Below are positions 34,074 to 44,560 of a DNA stretch of 64,000 nucleotides, one piece after another. How positions within the stretch are numbered: position 1 is the first letter of the stretch; each line of letters opens with the position of its first letter. Below the pieces are notes generated by a model. That model searched no databases. It was not told the origin of the DNA and saw only the letters and a list, made by a program, of their open reading frames with translations. The DNA comes from Pseudomonas sp. B21-028 (GTDB lineage Bacteria; Pseudomonadota; Gammaproteobacteria; Pseudomonadales; Pseudomonadaceae): NCBI RefSeq assembly GCF_024749045.1, contig NZ_CP087184.1, positions 5,704,001 to 5,768,000 on the forward strand, in the 5' to 3' direction. The position numbers and the translations under genes were made by a program.

Positions 34074-37000
34074 TCAGTTGACCGTGACCTGACCGAGCGC
34101 CGGTTTCTTTTCCCAGGCCTGATTCTGTGGCGCATAGACCTGAGTGAAGCGCACCGGTGGCAGGTTGAACTGCCCCTTCTGCGAGAAGCGCACCAGATGC
34201 CGCAGGCGCAGTTCGCCACTGAGGGCATCCACCGGCACCGCATAAGCCATTTGGCCCGGCTCGAAGCGCGCCTTTTCCAGCGACGTCGGTTCGCTGTCGG
34301 CTTTGCCCTGCAACTGGATGCCCCAGGTGGTGCGTTCCACGTCGGCGCCCGGTGGCAGTGGTACTTCGAGCATGCCGTAGCGCAGCGGTATGGCGGCCTT
34401 GCTGTTGATGATCACTTCATCCAGGTAAAGGCTGTCGCTGGACAACGGTTTGTTGCCCACGGCCTCAAGCGTGAAGGTAAAGGCATCGACACCCGGTACC
34501 AGGCGCGACAGCCGACGGGTGATGGACACCGCCATCGGTGCCACCGGCGGTTGCTGGCTCTGGAAACTCAGCGCCGCTTGCAACGGACGCTGCTGCGTAC
34601 CACTGAGGGTCAGCGCGGTCGGCAACTGCGCGCCTTGCCACTGCCAGTAGGTTTCCCCGGTGGCGCCTTGACGGGCTTTCCAACCCTCGCCCGGGGTCAA
34701 TGCCTCGGCCGGCGATGCCTGCTCGATACTGCGCTGCAACCAGGTCAGGGCCAGGGCCCGTTCCAGGGTGGACTGTTGCGGCAACAACCGCTCCAGCAAC
34801 GCGGCGGATCTGGCCTGATCGAAGGTTTGCAACGACAGCACCAGGGCCTCGGTAAACGGCTCGACACTGACGTCCAGCTGCTGTTGCGCGGCGGCCAGTT
34901 GACGATTGAAGGCATCCGGCAGCGGCACTTTCGCCTGCTTGGCAAGGGCTGCGGTCAGTACACGTGCGCTGGCCAGGCCCAGGGCCGAATCCGGCGCGTT
35001 CATGACCAGACTGTCGTCACCACTGTCCATCACGCCCTCGGCGTTGCCCGCACCGGCCTTGGCCAGATCGTCCATCAGGCCGCTGAGCAAGGTGTTCACC
35101 GGCAACTGCATCTGCTTGGCGAACGACAGGATCAGCGCGCGCTGCAACAACGGCGTGTCACCGGCCTGCTTGGCGTAGACCTCCAGCACGCGCTGCCAGT
35201 GTTCCGGCGGCAGGCTGATGTCCAGCGCCTTGCTGGCGTGCCAATCGGCGTAATAGGCGTAAGCGGTCAGGAAGGCATCCGGCTCGCCGTCCTGGCCCCA
35301 CCAGGTGAAGCTCGCCGATGGGCCGGCCATCTGCACCAGGCGCAGGCGGCTGTTCTGCATGATCAGGCGCAAGCGGTCACGGGTCTGCGAGTCCGACGCC
35401 AGGGTCGGGTACGCGATGCTCAACGGCAGCAGGCTACTCGCAGTCTGCTCGACGCCACCGTAGGGGTAGCTCAACAGGTCGTCCAGGGCGGAACGGAACA
35501 GCGCTTGCGGGCTGTCGTCCAGGCGCAGGCGGACATCGCTGGCGTCGGCCGGCAAGGCCAGCGGCGTGTCGCCGGTGGTCACGTCGAGGCGTTGGCTCTG
35601 GGTGACCTGCCAGCCATTGCCGCTGGTGTTCAGGTGAACGGCCAGGGCGTCCTGGGTTTCACCGTTCAATTGCAACTGGACGCTCAGGTCACCGCTGCTC
35701 AATTCCATGGCTGGCAGCGCCACGTAGTTGATGCCTTTCTTCAGGTCCGCCGCCACACGTTGCTCGGCGCCGGCGTAACGGATCAGCAGTTCCGCCTTCA
35801 GCGGTTTATCCGACTGACTGAAAGCGAACAGGCCCAGTTGCGGCTTGTCGCCCGTACGGAACCGGGTCGGGCCGCTCCACTTCAGGTACAACGGTTTTTC
35901 CGACGCGATGAATTGCTTTTTCTGACCGACCTGGCCGTCGTCGGAGATGGCCTTGGCGGTGATGCGCCAGCGGGTCAGCGAGTCCGGCATCTTGAAGGTG
36001 AAACGGGCCTTGCCGTTGGCATCGGTAACCAGTTCTGGTTGCCAGGCAGCCGTGTCCACGTCCTCACGACGAGGCCGTTCCAGCACTTTGACCCCACGCT
36101 CGCTGCGGTTGGCCTTGCCTGGTGCACCGGGGCTGCCCGGCAACGCCACGTCGTAGCTGATGAACGACAGGCTGGCGCTGGTGCGCACGTTGTTGCGGCG
36201 CGGGTGATAGAAGAACTGATCGATGGTCGGCGCCACTTCCGGTTGCAGGGCGTAGATCATTTCATCCACGACACTGACGGTCAGGTGCGCCGGAATCGGC
36301 TTGCCGGCGAACTGGGTGCTCAAGTCCACGGTCACTGTGTCGCCAGGCCGGTAGGTGGTCTTGTCGGTGACGACCGCGACGTCGATCTGCGGCGTAACCA
36401 CCTTGATGCCGGCGTTCTGGAAGCTGTATTGGCCGCCCTTGGTGTACAAGACCGAGAACGTCATGTTCGGTGCAAAGCTGTCTTTCACCGGGATACGGGC
36501 GCGGTATTGGGTCGGGCTGAGGCTTTCCATTTTCAGCCAGTCGCCGCCCTTGGACAGCAGCGCAGTGGCCTCGACCTTGTCCCGCTCCAGGGACAGCAGT
36601 GCATCGCTGACCGGTTCCGGGAAGGTGATCAGCGCCAGCGCTTCGTCACCGGCCTTGTATTCAGGCTTGTCGAGGACGATCTCGACGGTGCCCGGCACGG
36701 CCTTGACGCCTTCGCCGGTCACTGCATGAGCAGCAGCGCCGATGACCCGACCGTGGTCGTCCTTGAGGGTCAGGTTATAGGTACCGGGACGATCAAAGGC
36801 CACGGTGAAGCCCTTGTCCTTGGCCGTCAATTTGCCCTCGCCGGTGCTCTGGTCTTCCAGGCGCACCCAGGCGTAGCCGGCCGGCGTCACGGCCTTGCTC
36901 TGCTCGCTGCCGCCTTCGTTGACGTAGCTGAACGCAACTTTCTCGCCAGACGCACTGAAACGCTGGCGAGCGCTCAGGCGGAAATTCGCGGCGCCGCGAT

Positions 37001-38642
37001 CGATGAGGATTTCCTTGGTGGTCTTGACCCGATACGCCGCGCCATCGCTGGCAAACACGGTGAGCGTGTAGCGGCTCGGCTTGTCGGCGGCCGGCAATTC
37101 GAGCGTCGCGACACCCTGGTCGTCGGTGGTCACTTCGCTGCTGGTCAGTTCAACCGGGAATTGCCCCAGGTATTGCAGCTCGTTGTCCACCATCGACAGT
37201 TGCTGGGCCCGCAGGCTCAGGCTCACCGTGGCGTCGACCACGGGCTTGCCGTCCGGGTACAGCAGCACCAGGTTACCCTTGACCGGCTCGCCGGTGCGGT
37301 ATTCCTGCTTGGCCAGGTTCAAGGCGATCTCGAAGTGCGGCTTGATGTATTCAGCCACGCGGAAGGCGCTGCTGTAGAGCTGGTCCTTGTAGCTGAAGCG
37401 CAGTTCATAGCCGCCGGCCACGGCGTTTTCCGGCAGTTGGAAACGGCCTTGGGTACCGGCCTTGGAATCCAGCTTCAGGGCCAGGGTCTGCAGCGCGGTG
37501 CCCGTGGCATCCAGCACGCTGACATTGACGTCGGCCGCCGTCGGTTGCACCGAGTCGCGGGCGTTCTTGAATTCACGGCCGACGATTTTCAGCGAGACCC
37601 AATCTCCCGGGCGATACAGCGGCCGGTCGGTGAAGGCGTAGAGCTTGGTGTCGTAGATTTCGCTGTCGTAGTAGAAATTCTCGGAGACGAATACCCCACC
37701 CTCCTCATCCTCGCCAATGACGAACGAACGCTCCGGGCTGACGTGCTTGAGGCGCAGCAGGCCGTTTTCGTCGGTAGCACCGCTGTTCATCACACCCAGG
37801 CCGTCGGTCCACAGCACATTGACCTTGGGCACCGAACTGCCTTCATGCTTGCGGGCAGCCCAGACCAGCAGCTCGTCGCCGGAAATCTTGCTCACCGCCA
37901 CGGTGTTCGAGACGAAGACCATGGTGGTCGCCCGGTACTTGCCGACCAGTGCTTCCACCAGGTACAGGCCAGGCTTGAGTTGGCCCAGCGGGATGTAGAC
38001 GTTGCCCGGCGAGACGCTGACGAACTCGCTGGACGAACCGGCCAGGTTGACGCCCGCAGGCGGCTGGATCGGCTTGGCTTGCCACAGCGGATAACGGAAC
38101 TGGCTGACCAGCGGCAGGCCCGGGATCAGCGCGAACTGGGCCGGTGCCTCGTAGGGCGTCGGTGCGACCAGGGCATCACCAATCTTCAGCTCCGGTACTT
38201 CCTCGGTGACCTGCTGGCGGGATTCGTAGGAGAACGCCCGCTGCATGACCCGACGGGACTTGCGGTACCAGTTGTCCCACAGGTACGCGAGGGTGTTCGA
38301 AAGCCCTTCACCCTTGAACTGGCCGTCGCTGACGACACGGTGCAGGTTCTTCTGGCGCTTGAGGAAGTCCAGGGGCTTTTCGATGCGATAGACGCGGATA
38401 TCGGCGCCACCGTAAGGCTCCATGCGGAACCGGCGATAATCACGGCCCGGCGCCTCGAGGCGGACCATGGCCTGCTCATCGCTGGCGAAACTGCTGTCGG
38501 CCAGCAGGAAGAAGCTTTCACCGGCCACCGGTGTGTAGCCGCTTGGCTCCACCGTGTCCTCGGCGTGCACGAGGGAGGCCAGCAACAAGGCAAACAGCAG
38601 GGACAGTTTCGAACACAAGCGCAGCATGCGGGCACCGGTCAT
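34074..38642 (-). CDS. magD: MagD-like bacterial alpha-2-macroglobulin (YfaS)
   Basis: This 1,522-residue exported protein (signal ending VHA before Glu) has repeated MG domains, a bait-type linker with [18 protein letters not shown], and an alpha-2-macroglobulin domain. Where thioester forms have CxEQ it has [11 protein letters not shown], so the reactive Cys is replaced by Gly-Val, as reported for P. aeruginosa MagD. It would act as a protease trap by conformation alone. Its ATG overlaps the magC stop (ATGA). The upstream in-frame start at 38705 lies in magC. Confidence 0.9.
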   Translation of the reverse strand: MTGARMLRLCSKLSLLFALLLASLVHAEDTVEPSGYTPVAGESFFLLADSSFASDEQAMVRLEAPGRDYRRFRMEPYGGADIRVYRIEKPLDFLKRQKNLHRVVSDGQFKGEGLSNTLAYLWDNWYRKSRRVMQRAFSYESRQQVTEEVPELKIGDALVAPTPYEAPAQFALIPGLPLVSQFRYPLWQAKPIQPPAGVNLAGSSSEFVSVSPGNVYIPLGQLKPGLYLVEALVGKYRATTMVFVSNTVAVSKISGDELLVWAARKHEGSSVPKVNVLWTDGLGVMNSGATDENGLLRLKHVSPERSFVIGEDEEGGVFVSENFYYDSEIYDTKLYAFTDRPLYRPGDWVSLKIVGREFKNARDSVQPTAADVNVSVLDATGTALQTLALKLDSKAGTQGRFQLPENAVAGGYELRFSYKDQLYSSAFRVAEYIKPHFEIALNLAKQEYRTGEPVKGNLVLLYPDGKPVVDATVSLSLRAQQLSMVDNELQYLGQFPVELTSSEVTTDDQGVATLELPAADKPSRYTLTVFASDGAAYRVKTTKEILIDRGAANFRLSARQRFSASGEKVAFSYVNEGGSEQSKAVTPAGYAWVRLEDQSTGEGKLTAKDKGFTVAFDRPGTYNLTLKDDHGRVIGAAAHAVTGEGVKAVPGTVEIVLDKPEYKAGDEALALITFPEPVSDALLSLERDKVEATALLSKGGDWLKMESLSPTQYRARIPVKDSFAPNMTFSVLYTKGGQYSFQNAGIKVVTPQIDVAVVTDKTTYRPGDTVTVDLSTQFAGKPIPAHLTVSVVDEMIYALQPEVAPTIDQFFYHPRRNNVRTSASLSFISYDVALPGSPGAPGKANRSERGVKVLERPRREDVDTAAWQPELVTDANGKARFTFKMPDSLTRWRITAKAISDDGQVGQKKQFIASEKPLYLKWSGPTRFRTGDKPQLGLFAFSQSDKPLKAELLIRYAGAEQRVAADLKKGINYVALPAMELSSGDLSVQLQLNGETQDALAVHLNTSGNGWQVTQSQRLDVTTGDTPLALPADASDVRLRLDDSPQALFRSALDDLLSYPYGGVEQTASSLLPLSIAYPTLASDSQTRDRLRLIMQNSRLRLVQMAGPSASFTWWGQDGEPDAFLTAYAYYADWHASKALDISLPPEHWQRVLEVYAKQAGDTPLLQRALILSFAKQMQLPVNTLLSGLMDDLAKAGAGNAEGVMDSGDDSLVMNAPDSALGLASARVLTAALAKQAKVPLPDAFNRQLAAAQQQLDVSVEPFTEALVLSLQTFDQARSAALLERLLPQQSTLERALALTWLQRSIEQASPAEALTPGEGWKARQGATGETYWQWQGAQLPTALTLSGTQQRPLQAALSFQSQQPPVAPMAVSITRRLSRLVPGVDAFTFTLEAVGNKPLSSDSLYLDEVIINSKAAIPLRYGMLEVPLPPGADVERTTWGIQLQGKADSEPTSLEKARFEPGQMAYAVPVDALSGELRLRHLVRFSQKGQFNLPPVRFTQVYAPQNQAWEKKPALGQVTVN

Positions 38643-39289
38643 TGGGAGAGAAAGTTGAGTCGATAGACGCCGATGAAGTTGGGGTTGGCTGCGTCGGGTA
38701 TCCATCGGGTGTCCTTCCAGTTCATGAGTTGTTGCAGGCTTGCGGAGCGCATGCCGTTGTCGGTAGGGGTTGTGGTGCCGGTGTGATAGGCGATGTAGCG
38801 GCCCATCCAGATCATCAGGTGCTGGTCATCGCCCTGATCGAAGAACATCAGGTCGCCGGGACGGGCCTGGGCCACGTCACGGCCCACCAGGCGACTGTTG
38901 AACTGAATCAACTTGATGGCATTGACGTAGGGCCCGACCTTGCCGCCGCCCTGCTGCCATTGCTGCGCCAGGCGCCGCTGGTCGTCGCTCAGCTCAAGTT
39001 CCGGCGGCAGGTAGCGATTGGACAGGCCATTGCTGCGCAGCCATTTTTCGTTGTGGACCTTCAGCGCTTCGTTGGCGGCAAAACGCACCAGCCCGGCACA
39101 GTCCTGCTGATACCAGCGCGGGCTCGGGCCTCGGCTCAACTGTTCCTCGGCGATGCGCACGAACCAGGCGCGGAAGACCTGGGATTGCTGCACATCCAGC
39201 GCCGGCGTCTCCATGGCGAACGCCTGCCCTCCCAGGAACAGTGCTATCAGCCCGAGATTGCGGATCAGTCCGATCACAGTGCTTTCCAT
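38639..39289 (-). CDS. magC: MagC-like DUF1175 (YfaT) protein
   Basis: This 216-residue exported protein (signal around [12 protein letters not shown]) has an NlpC/P60-like arrangement: Cys in [11 protein letters not shown] and His in DQHLMIWMG, then YIAYHTG. This suggests a peptidoglycan or peptide amidase role, although the DUF1175 family is uncharacterised. The ATG at 39289 overlaps the magB stop region. A GTG at 39304 is an alternative. The stop overlaps the magD start by 4 bases. Confidence 0.82.
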   Translation of the reverse strand: MESTVIGLIRNLGLIALFLGGQAFAMETPALDVQQSQVFRAWFVRIAEEQLSRGPSPRWYQQDCAGLVRFAANEALKVHNEKWLRSNGLSNRYLPPELELSDDQRRLAQQWQQGGGKVGPYVNAIKLIQFNSRLVGRDVAQARPGDLMFFDQGDDQHLMIWMGRYIAYHTGTTTPTDNGMRSASLQQLMNWKDTRWIPDAANPNFIGVYRLNFLSQ

Positions 39290-40983
39290 TCCAGCGGCAA
39301 CCACTGCCAGTGGCCGTCCGGCTCGCTGCCCGCCGGCAGGGTCAGTGCGTATTTGCCATAGCCACCGAGGGTTCGCAGTTTCGGAATCAGGTAGGTCTGC
39401 GCGGCGTTGTAGAACACCGGTTCCATGTCCTGGGGCAAGCTGTCCAGGGTTTCACGCTGCATCAGTTGCGCCATGGAGTCCGGGCCGAAGTAGAACGGCA
39501 TCAGCAGGTCCTTGGGCACCACGTCGGCCATCGGCGGGAAGTGTTTGTCGAGAGTGCCGAGGGCCTTGTCCACCAGTTTGTCGTCGAGGGAGAACAGCAG
39601 GGTCGAACCGTGGCGTGCCAGGCTGACCCGCATGAACGCTTTGCCGGTAATGGCATCGGGCTGCAGCGAGTCCTTGGCCAGGTACGGGCCGAAGTTGGAG
39701 CTCACCTGGCGCTGCCAATGATGTATCGAGCCTTCCTGCTTCTCGACGACCGGGAACGCGTGCTCGGCCACGTTGTTTTCATAGGCGCCCACCATCGACC
39801 CGAACAGATTGCCCAGGTCGGCGTCGATCTTGCCGTCTTCTTCGTTCAGGCTGGCCACCAGCAACGGCGTGTACAAACGCGAGTCGGCATACCAGCACAG
39901 GCCCGCCGCGCCGGCCATATGGTCGACCATGGCCTGGGCGGCTTTTTCCTCGGCACCGAGTTTTACCAGCAGCGGCTTCTGTTGTTCTGCGGCCAATGGC
40001 AAGGCCACGCAGGCACTCGCGCCCATGGGCATGGCTTGCCAGATCGGCTTGAAGTCGAAATCCGGTTGGTTCTCCAGTTCGTCCATGGCCAGGAAGCTGT
40101 GCCAGCCCTTGTCGTCCATGTCGAAACGCAACCCGGCGAAGTTCGGGATGAAACGCTGGTAGCCCATGGCGAGCACGCTGGCGTTGACCGAGATGCGTTG
40201 CTTGACCTCAGGCGCCTTGGGCGGCAGGCCAAAGGCTTCGGTGAAGAGCTTGTCGCCATTGAGCAGCGCCGCCAGTGCGGTGGTGGAGACGGCGCCATGT
40301 TCGTCGAACGCCCCATTGGCCGGATCATAGAGTTTGCTCGGGTCGGACAGCACCACCAGCTTGTCGCCATGGGAGGCGAAGACCAGGGATTTACTGGCGT
40401 TGTAGCTGAGCTGGTAGAGCGCGACTTCATCGCCGCCGACCTTCAGGTCGCTGAGCTTGCTCAACTGCGTATCGTCCAGGGCGACCTTTGCCAGCGGCTC
40501 CAGCACCTTGGCCAGCCCGCCGCGGTCCATCACCAGCAGGAAATCCTTGAGCCGGCCATCCGCGCCGCGCCACAGCGCCACATCGGCCGGCTGGTCGAAA
40601 AGCTCTTCGATCAGGCTGTCCTGCAGCTTCAGGTCATGCTCGTAGATGATCCGGCGCAGGCTGCCGATCAGCCCCAGGCGGTCGGCATGGGCCTGGTAAT
40701 AGAAGACGAAATCCTCGGTGAGCGTGGCCTTGAGAAACGGCACCGCCAATAGATCCTTGGGCAACTGGCTCAGGGAATGGGCTTCGAGCAGGCCGTCGGG
40801 ACGACTCAGGCCGAGCTTCTCCAGCGCCAGCGCCGCAGGCGGCGCCTTGGGTTTGGTCATGAACCAGCCCAACCCGGCAGCCGCACCGGCCACCAGGCAC
40901 AGCCCGATCAGCAACGCCGGCCAGCGGCGCGCAGGTTTAGCGACAGGTGTCGGCACGGTCGGGGAAGCAGTGTTGTCGCTCAT
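39274..40983 (-). CDS. magB: MagB-like DUF2138 (YfaA) inner-membrane-anchored protein
   Basis: This 569-residue protein has one N-terminal transmembrane segment ([20 protein letters not shown]) and a large periplasmic part of the DUF2138/YfaA family. There is no enzyme motif. In P. aeruginosa MagB belongs to the complex around MagD. GTG at 40989 is an alternative start. The gene follows magA by 33 bp in the same direction. Confidence 0.82.
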   Translation of the reverse strand: MSDNTASPTVPTPVAKPARRWPALLIGLCLVAGAAAGLGWFMTKPKAPPAALALEKLGLSRPDGLLEAHSLSQLPKDLLAVPFLKATLTEDFVFYYQAHADRLGLIGSLRRIIYEHDLKLQDSLIEELFDQPADVALWRGADGRLKDFLLVMDRGGLAKVLEPLAKVALDDTQLSKLSDLKVGGDEVALYQLSYNASKSLVFASHGDKLVVLSDPSKLYDPANGAFDEHGAVSTTALAALLNGDKLFTEAFGLPPKAPEVKQRISVNASVLAMGYQRFIPNFAGLRFDMDDKGWHSFLAMDELENQPDFDFKPIWQAMPMGASACVALPLAAEQQKPLLVKLGAEEKAAQAMVDHMAGAAGLCWYADSRLYTPLLVASLNEEDGKIDADLGNLFGSMVGAYENNVAEHAFPVVEKQEGSIHHWQRQVSSNFGPYLAKDSLQPDAITGKAFMRVSLARHGSTLLFSLDDKLVDKALGTLDKHFPPMADVVPKDLLMPFYFGPDSMAQLMQRETLDSLPQDMEPVFYNAAQTYLIPKLRTLGGYGKYALTLPAGSEPDGHWQWLPLEWKAL

Positions 40984-41016
40984 ATTCACAAGGGCCTGTT
41001 CATCCGTGGAGCGGAA

Positions 41017-41805
41017 TTAGTAGTTGAAAGTCTTGACCAGCAAAAGATCGCCGATGGCGCGCAGGGGCACGACAAAGGTTTCGCGTTTCTCATTGACGGT
41101 GTTTTCGTTGAGCACCAGATTGATCTGCGAGGTGATCACCTCGTTCTGGTTGCTGGTTTCATCGAAGTTATAGCCGCCGTTGCCGTAGTTGCCCCAGTAG
41201 TTCACGTAGACCAGGTAGGTGCCGTGCATCGGCGCGGTCATGGTGAACATTTCGGGGCCGGGGCCATCGACACCGTCCGGGTCGAGGCCACCGCCATTGC
41301 TCAGCGCCGGCTGGCCGAAGAAGGCATGCTGGCCGTCAGGGGTGATGATGTGCAGGTCCAGCTCGGCCTTGGGATCGTCCCAGCCCAGCACCACACGGAT
41401 CTGCGCCGGAGTCCGCAGGTTGTTGGCCTCGTAGAACTGCACACGCTTGAGGGACTTGCCTTCGGAACTGCGGACCTCGACGCTGTTGGAGCCGGCACCG
41501 AACGCATACGGCCGGGCGAAACGGCCTTCGTCGTCGGTATAGAGATTCAGTGGATTGCCATTGACTGCCAGGCTGTGGGGCGGACGGGCGGTGCCCATGG
41601 CCTTGAGCCGGCCCTCGATCATCGTGCGATTGCGCTGCACGCCACGGTCGATGGGCGGCGTGGGATAGGCCACCTGCGGGTTTTCAGTGCGATCGAGCAA
41701 GCCGCTGTAACGCCAGCCGCCCACGGGCTCCGACATCTCGGCCGCAGGCTCGGCCCACGCCAGCGGCGCGGCCATCAGCGCGATCAGCAATGAAAGAAAA
41801 CGCAT
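41017..41805 (-). CDS. magA: MagA-like DUF2135 (YfaP) exported protein
   Basis: This 262-residue protein with a signal peptide (MRFLSLLIALMAAPLAWA) has the DUF2135 core VLGWDDPKAELDLHIITPDG and PEMFTMTAPMHGTYLVYVNYWG. It heads the operon. AGGAGG lies before the ATG at 41805 and a GGA motif (AGGATG) sits 40 bp upstream. In P. aeruginosa the mag genes are under RetS/Gac/Rsm control, and these GGA sites fit that. Confidence 0.85.
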   Translation of the reverse strand: MRFLSLLIALMAAPLAWAEPAAEMSEPVGGWRYSGLLDRTENPQVAYPTPPIDRGVQRNRTMIEGRLKAMGTARPPHSLAVNGNPLNLYTDDEGRFARPYAFGAGSNSVEVRSSEGKSLKRVQFYEANNLRTPAQIRVVLGWDDPKAELDLHIITPDGQHAFFGQPALSNGGGLDPDGVDGPGPEMFTMTAPMHGTYLVYVNYWGNYGNGGYNFDETSNQNEVITSQINLVLNENTVNEKRETFVVPLRAIGDLLLVKTFNY

Positions 41806-41963
41806 GTGTGCCTCCTGCCATGCACAACGCAACCTGGCGCCCATCCTCGGCGCATTGATTATCTTTTTTCAGGTTTCGTCAGGAGCCCGCCAGACGGGGG
41901 CTATAGATGGCGCGAAGGTTAGCGATTCGGCGCGTTATTCACAATCGGTGAACGCGTGATTCT

Positions 41964-43178
41964 GTGTGGGAAATCACGTATCGAGGAGAGCGTGAGCCGA
42001 TTAGTGAACTTATTCGGCTCATCCCCAGTATGGACAGGCTCATGGAACCCTATTGGATCTGGCAACAGCCCGACTGGCCCAACTTTCACTGGCAGCCCGA
42101 AACATTGGCGGCTCTGCTACGCGAATGCGTGCAAACCCAAGGTCAACTGCTCGGCATGACCGGCGCTGTCACCGCGTCGCTCAACGCCCAGAACGAACTG
42201 GATGCGTTGTTGCAAAACATCGTGACCTCATCGGCCATTGAAGGGGAGCAATTGAATGTGGGCTCGGTGCGGTCGTCCCTGGCCCGACGCCTGGGTCTGG
42301 AGCGGGCCAGCGACACTCCGGTCAGCCCGCGCAGTGAGGGCCTGGCGAACCTTTTGCTGGATGCTACCCGACACTTCAGCCAGCCCCTGACCGTCGAGCG
42401 GCTGCTTGAATGGCACGAGTGGCTATTCCCTGAACAGGCGAGCGACCTGGCCCATCAGCACATCCGCGTAGGTTCGCTGCGGGGGGACGAGCCGATGCAA
42501 GTGGTGTCGGGCAGATTGGACCGTCCCACTGTTCATTTCGAGGCCCCGCCTCGCCAAGGTCTCGAACAGCAACTGCAGACCTTCCTCGACTGGTTTGAGG
42601 CCAGCCGTCATCAATCCGGACTTGATCCTTTGTTGCGGGCCGGTATCGCCCACTTCTGGTTTGTCACCCTGCATCCGTTTGACGATGGCAACGGGAGCCT
42701 GACCCGCACCCTCACCGATCTCGCACTGGCCCAGGGCGAAGCCCAGGCGATCCGTTTCTACGCCATGTCCGTGAGCATTCTTGATGATCACGCTGGCTAC
42801 TACCGAGCCCTTGAAAGCGCTCAGAAAGCCACGCTGGATATCACCGATTGGCTTACCTGGTTTTTGCAGACCCTGTCGCGCAGCTTGCACAAAGCCATGG
42901 CGCAGATCGAAAGCATATTGGGCAAGGCCCGATTCTGGCAGGTTCACCGCGCCTCGGGACTCACCCCAGAACAGACCAAAGTGCTGAACCGGTTGCTCGA
43001 TGGTGGTGAAAAAGGTTTTGAGCACGGTATCAGCGCAGCGCAGTACCAGGCCGTGGCCAATGTTTCCAAGGCAACCGCAACCCGACACCTGGCGGAGTTG
43101 CTGAAAAAAGGCTGTCTGGAGCGATTACCGGGAGGTGGACGCAGTACTCGGTACCGAATCAATTATCCAGCTGCGTGA
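41964..43178 (+). CDS. Fic-family protein with DUF4172 N-terminus, altered active loop
   Basis: This 404-residue protein begins WEITYRGEREPISELI (DUF4172-like). It has an inhibitory-helix motif SSAIEGE, a Fic core and a C-terminal winged helix (VANVSKATATRHLAELLKKG). The active loop is HPFDDGNGSLTR instead of HPFxDGNGRxxR: the first Arg is Ser, while the catalytic His and the last Arg remain. AMP transfer may be weakened or the nucleotide specificity changed. It starts with GTG 41964 and has only a weak GGTGAA ribosome-binding site. Confidence 0.8.
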   Translation: MWEITYRGEREPISELIRLIPSMDRLMEPYWIWQQPDWPNFHWQPETLAALLRECVQTQGQLLGMTGAVTASLNAQNELDALLQNIVTSSAIEGEQLNVGSVRSSLARRLGLERASDTPVSPRSEGLANLLLDATRHFSQPLTVERLLEWHEWLFPEQASDLAHQHIRVGSLRGDEPMQVVSGRLDRPTVHFEAPPRQGLEQQLQTFLDWFEASRHQSGLDPLLRAGIAHFWFVTLHPFDDGNGSLTRTLTDLALAQGEAQAIRFYAMSVSILDDHAGYYRALESAQKATLDITDWLTWFLQTLSRSLHKAMAQIESILGKARFWQVHRASGLTPEQTKVLNRLLDGGEKGFEHGISAAQYQAVANVSKATATRHLAELLKKGCLERLPGGGRSTRYRINYPAA

Positions 43179-43320
43179 GACTGTGTTTGCGGGAAGCGGA
43201 TGTTGCTGCGACAAAGACACGCCACAGAGGAACACTCCCCCTCCAGCCCGCACTGATTTGCCCCAAAACCCCATGTCTGCTAGTGTCGCGCCGGTTTAAC
43301 AGTCAACCGGAATAGCCGCC

Positions 43321-43563
43321 ATGGCCCGCAAAAAAGCTGCATTGGACTTCGAACAATCCCTGGCCGACCTGCAAACGCTGGTCGAACGGCTGGAGAACGG
43401 CGAATTGTCGCTGGAAGACTCGCTGACCGCCTTCGAACAAGGTATCGGCCTGACTCGCGACTGCCAGGCGGCGCTGGCCCAGGCCGAGCAGAAGGTGCAG
43501 TTGCTGCTCGAACGCGATGGCGAGCTGACCGAAGAGCCTTTCGACGCGGAACAGCCTGAATGA
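43321..43563 (+). CDS. xseB: Exodeoxyribonuclease VII small subunit
   Basis: This 80-residue coiled-coil protein ([37 protein letters not shown]) is the regulatory subunit of ExoVII, which degrades single-stranded DNA. It overlaps the ispA start by 4 bases, as in many gamma-proteobacteria. Confidence 0.94.
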   Translation: MARKKAALDFEQSLADLQTLVERLENGELSLEDSLTAFEQGIGLTRDCQAALAQAEQKVQLLLERDGELTEEPFDAEQPE

Positions 43564-44447
43564 TCGGCGCTTATCAGGCCAGCAGCCAGGCCCGGGTCAA
43601 TGCTGCGTTGGGCACTTTGTTTACCGCACCGAGCCCCGAACTGGCGCGGCTGTACGAAGCCATGCGCTATAGCGTGATGAACGGCGGCAAGCGTGTGCGG
43701 CCGCTGCTGGCCTATGCCGCATGCGAAGCCCTGGGCGGCGTGGCCGAACAGGCCAACGGCGCGGCGTGCGCAGTGGAACTGATCCACGCTTATTCCCTGG
43801 TGCACGACGACCTGCCGGCCATGGACGACGATGACCTGCGTCGCGGCCAGCCAACCACCCACAAACAATTCGACGAAGCCTGCGCGATCCTGGCCGGTGA
43901 CGGTTTGCAGAGCCTGGCGTTCAGCGCCCTGCTCGACCCGGCCCTGAGCGATTGCCCGGCGCAGGTCCGCCTGGACATGGTCAGCGCCCTGGCACTGGCG
44001 GCAGGGCCCGCCGGCATGGTCGGCGGCCAGGCCATCGACCTGGGTTCGGTCGGCCTGAAGCTGGATCAGGGTGCGCTGGAATACATGCACCGGCACAAGA
44101 CCGGCGCCCTGATCGAAGCCAGCGTCAAGCTTGGCGCCCTCGCCAGTGGCCGGGCCACGACTGAACAGTTGCACGCCTTGCAGAGCTACGCCCGGGCCGT
44201 CGGCCTGGCGTTCCAGGTGCAGGACGATATCCTCGACGTCGAGAGCGATACCCAGACCCTGGGCAAGCGCCAGGGTGCCGACATCGCCCGCGACAAGCCG
44301 ACCTACCCGGCCCTGCTGGGTCTCGACGCCGCCAAGGCCTACGCCCTGGAGTTGCGCGACCAGGCCCTGGAAGCGTTGCGACCGTTTGACGCGGCGGCCG
44401 AACCGTTGCGCGAGCTGGCGCGCTATATCGTCGAACGACGCAGCTGA
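43560..44447 (+). CDS. ispA: (2E,6E)-farnesyl diphosphate synthase
   Basis: This 295-residue all-helical prenyltransferase has the first aspartate-rich motif [14 protein letters not shown] and the second [10 protein letters not shown]. It condenses isopentenyl diphosphate with geranyl diphosphate to farnesyl diphosphate. It sits in xseB-ispA-dxs order and overlaps xseB, so all three form an operon for isoprenoid precursors. Confidence 0.95.
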   Translation: MIGAYQASSQARVNAALGTLFTAPSPELARLYEAMRYSVMNGGKRVRPLLAYAACEALGGVAEQANGAACAVELIHAYSLVHDDLPAMDDDDLRRGQPTTHKQFDEACAILAGDGLQSLAFSALLDPALSDCPAQVRLDMVSALALAAGPAGMVGGQAIDLGSVGLKLDQGALEYMHRHKTGALIEASVKLGALASGRATTEQLHALQSYARAVGLAFQVQDDILDVESDTQTLGKRQGADIARDKPTYPALLGLDAAKAYALELRDQALEALRPFDAAAEPLRELARYIVERRS

Positions 44448-44560
44448 TACGGGGTCAACCTTTCAGACTGCGTATCGGCCAAGTTCCGGCCAACGCGTGG
44501 GCAGCTTGCGATGCATAAGGTAAACTGCCGCCTCTTTCTATACCTATAACGATTCGCCTG

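Noticed and set aside
34065..38666. Very long plus-strand open frame opposite magD (1,533 codons)
   Set aside because: It is the antisense shadow of a GC-rich gene. magD has signal peptide, domain motifs and operon overlaps, and the shadow has none.
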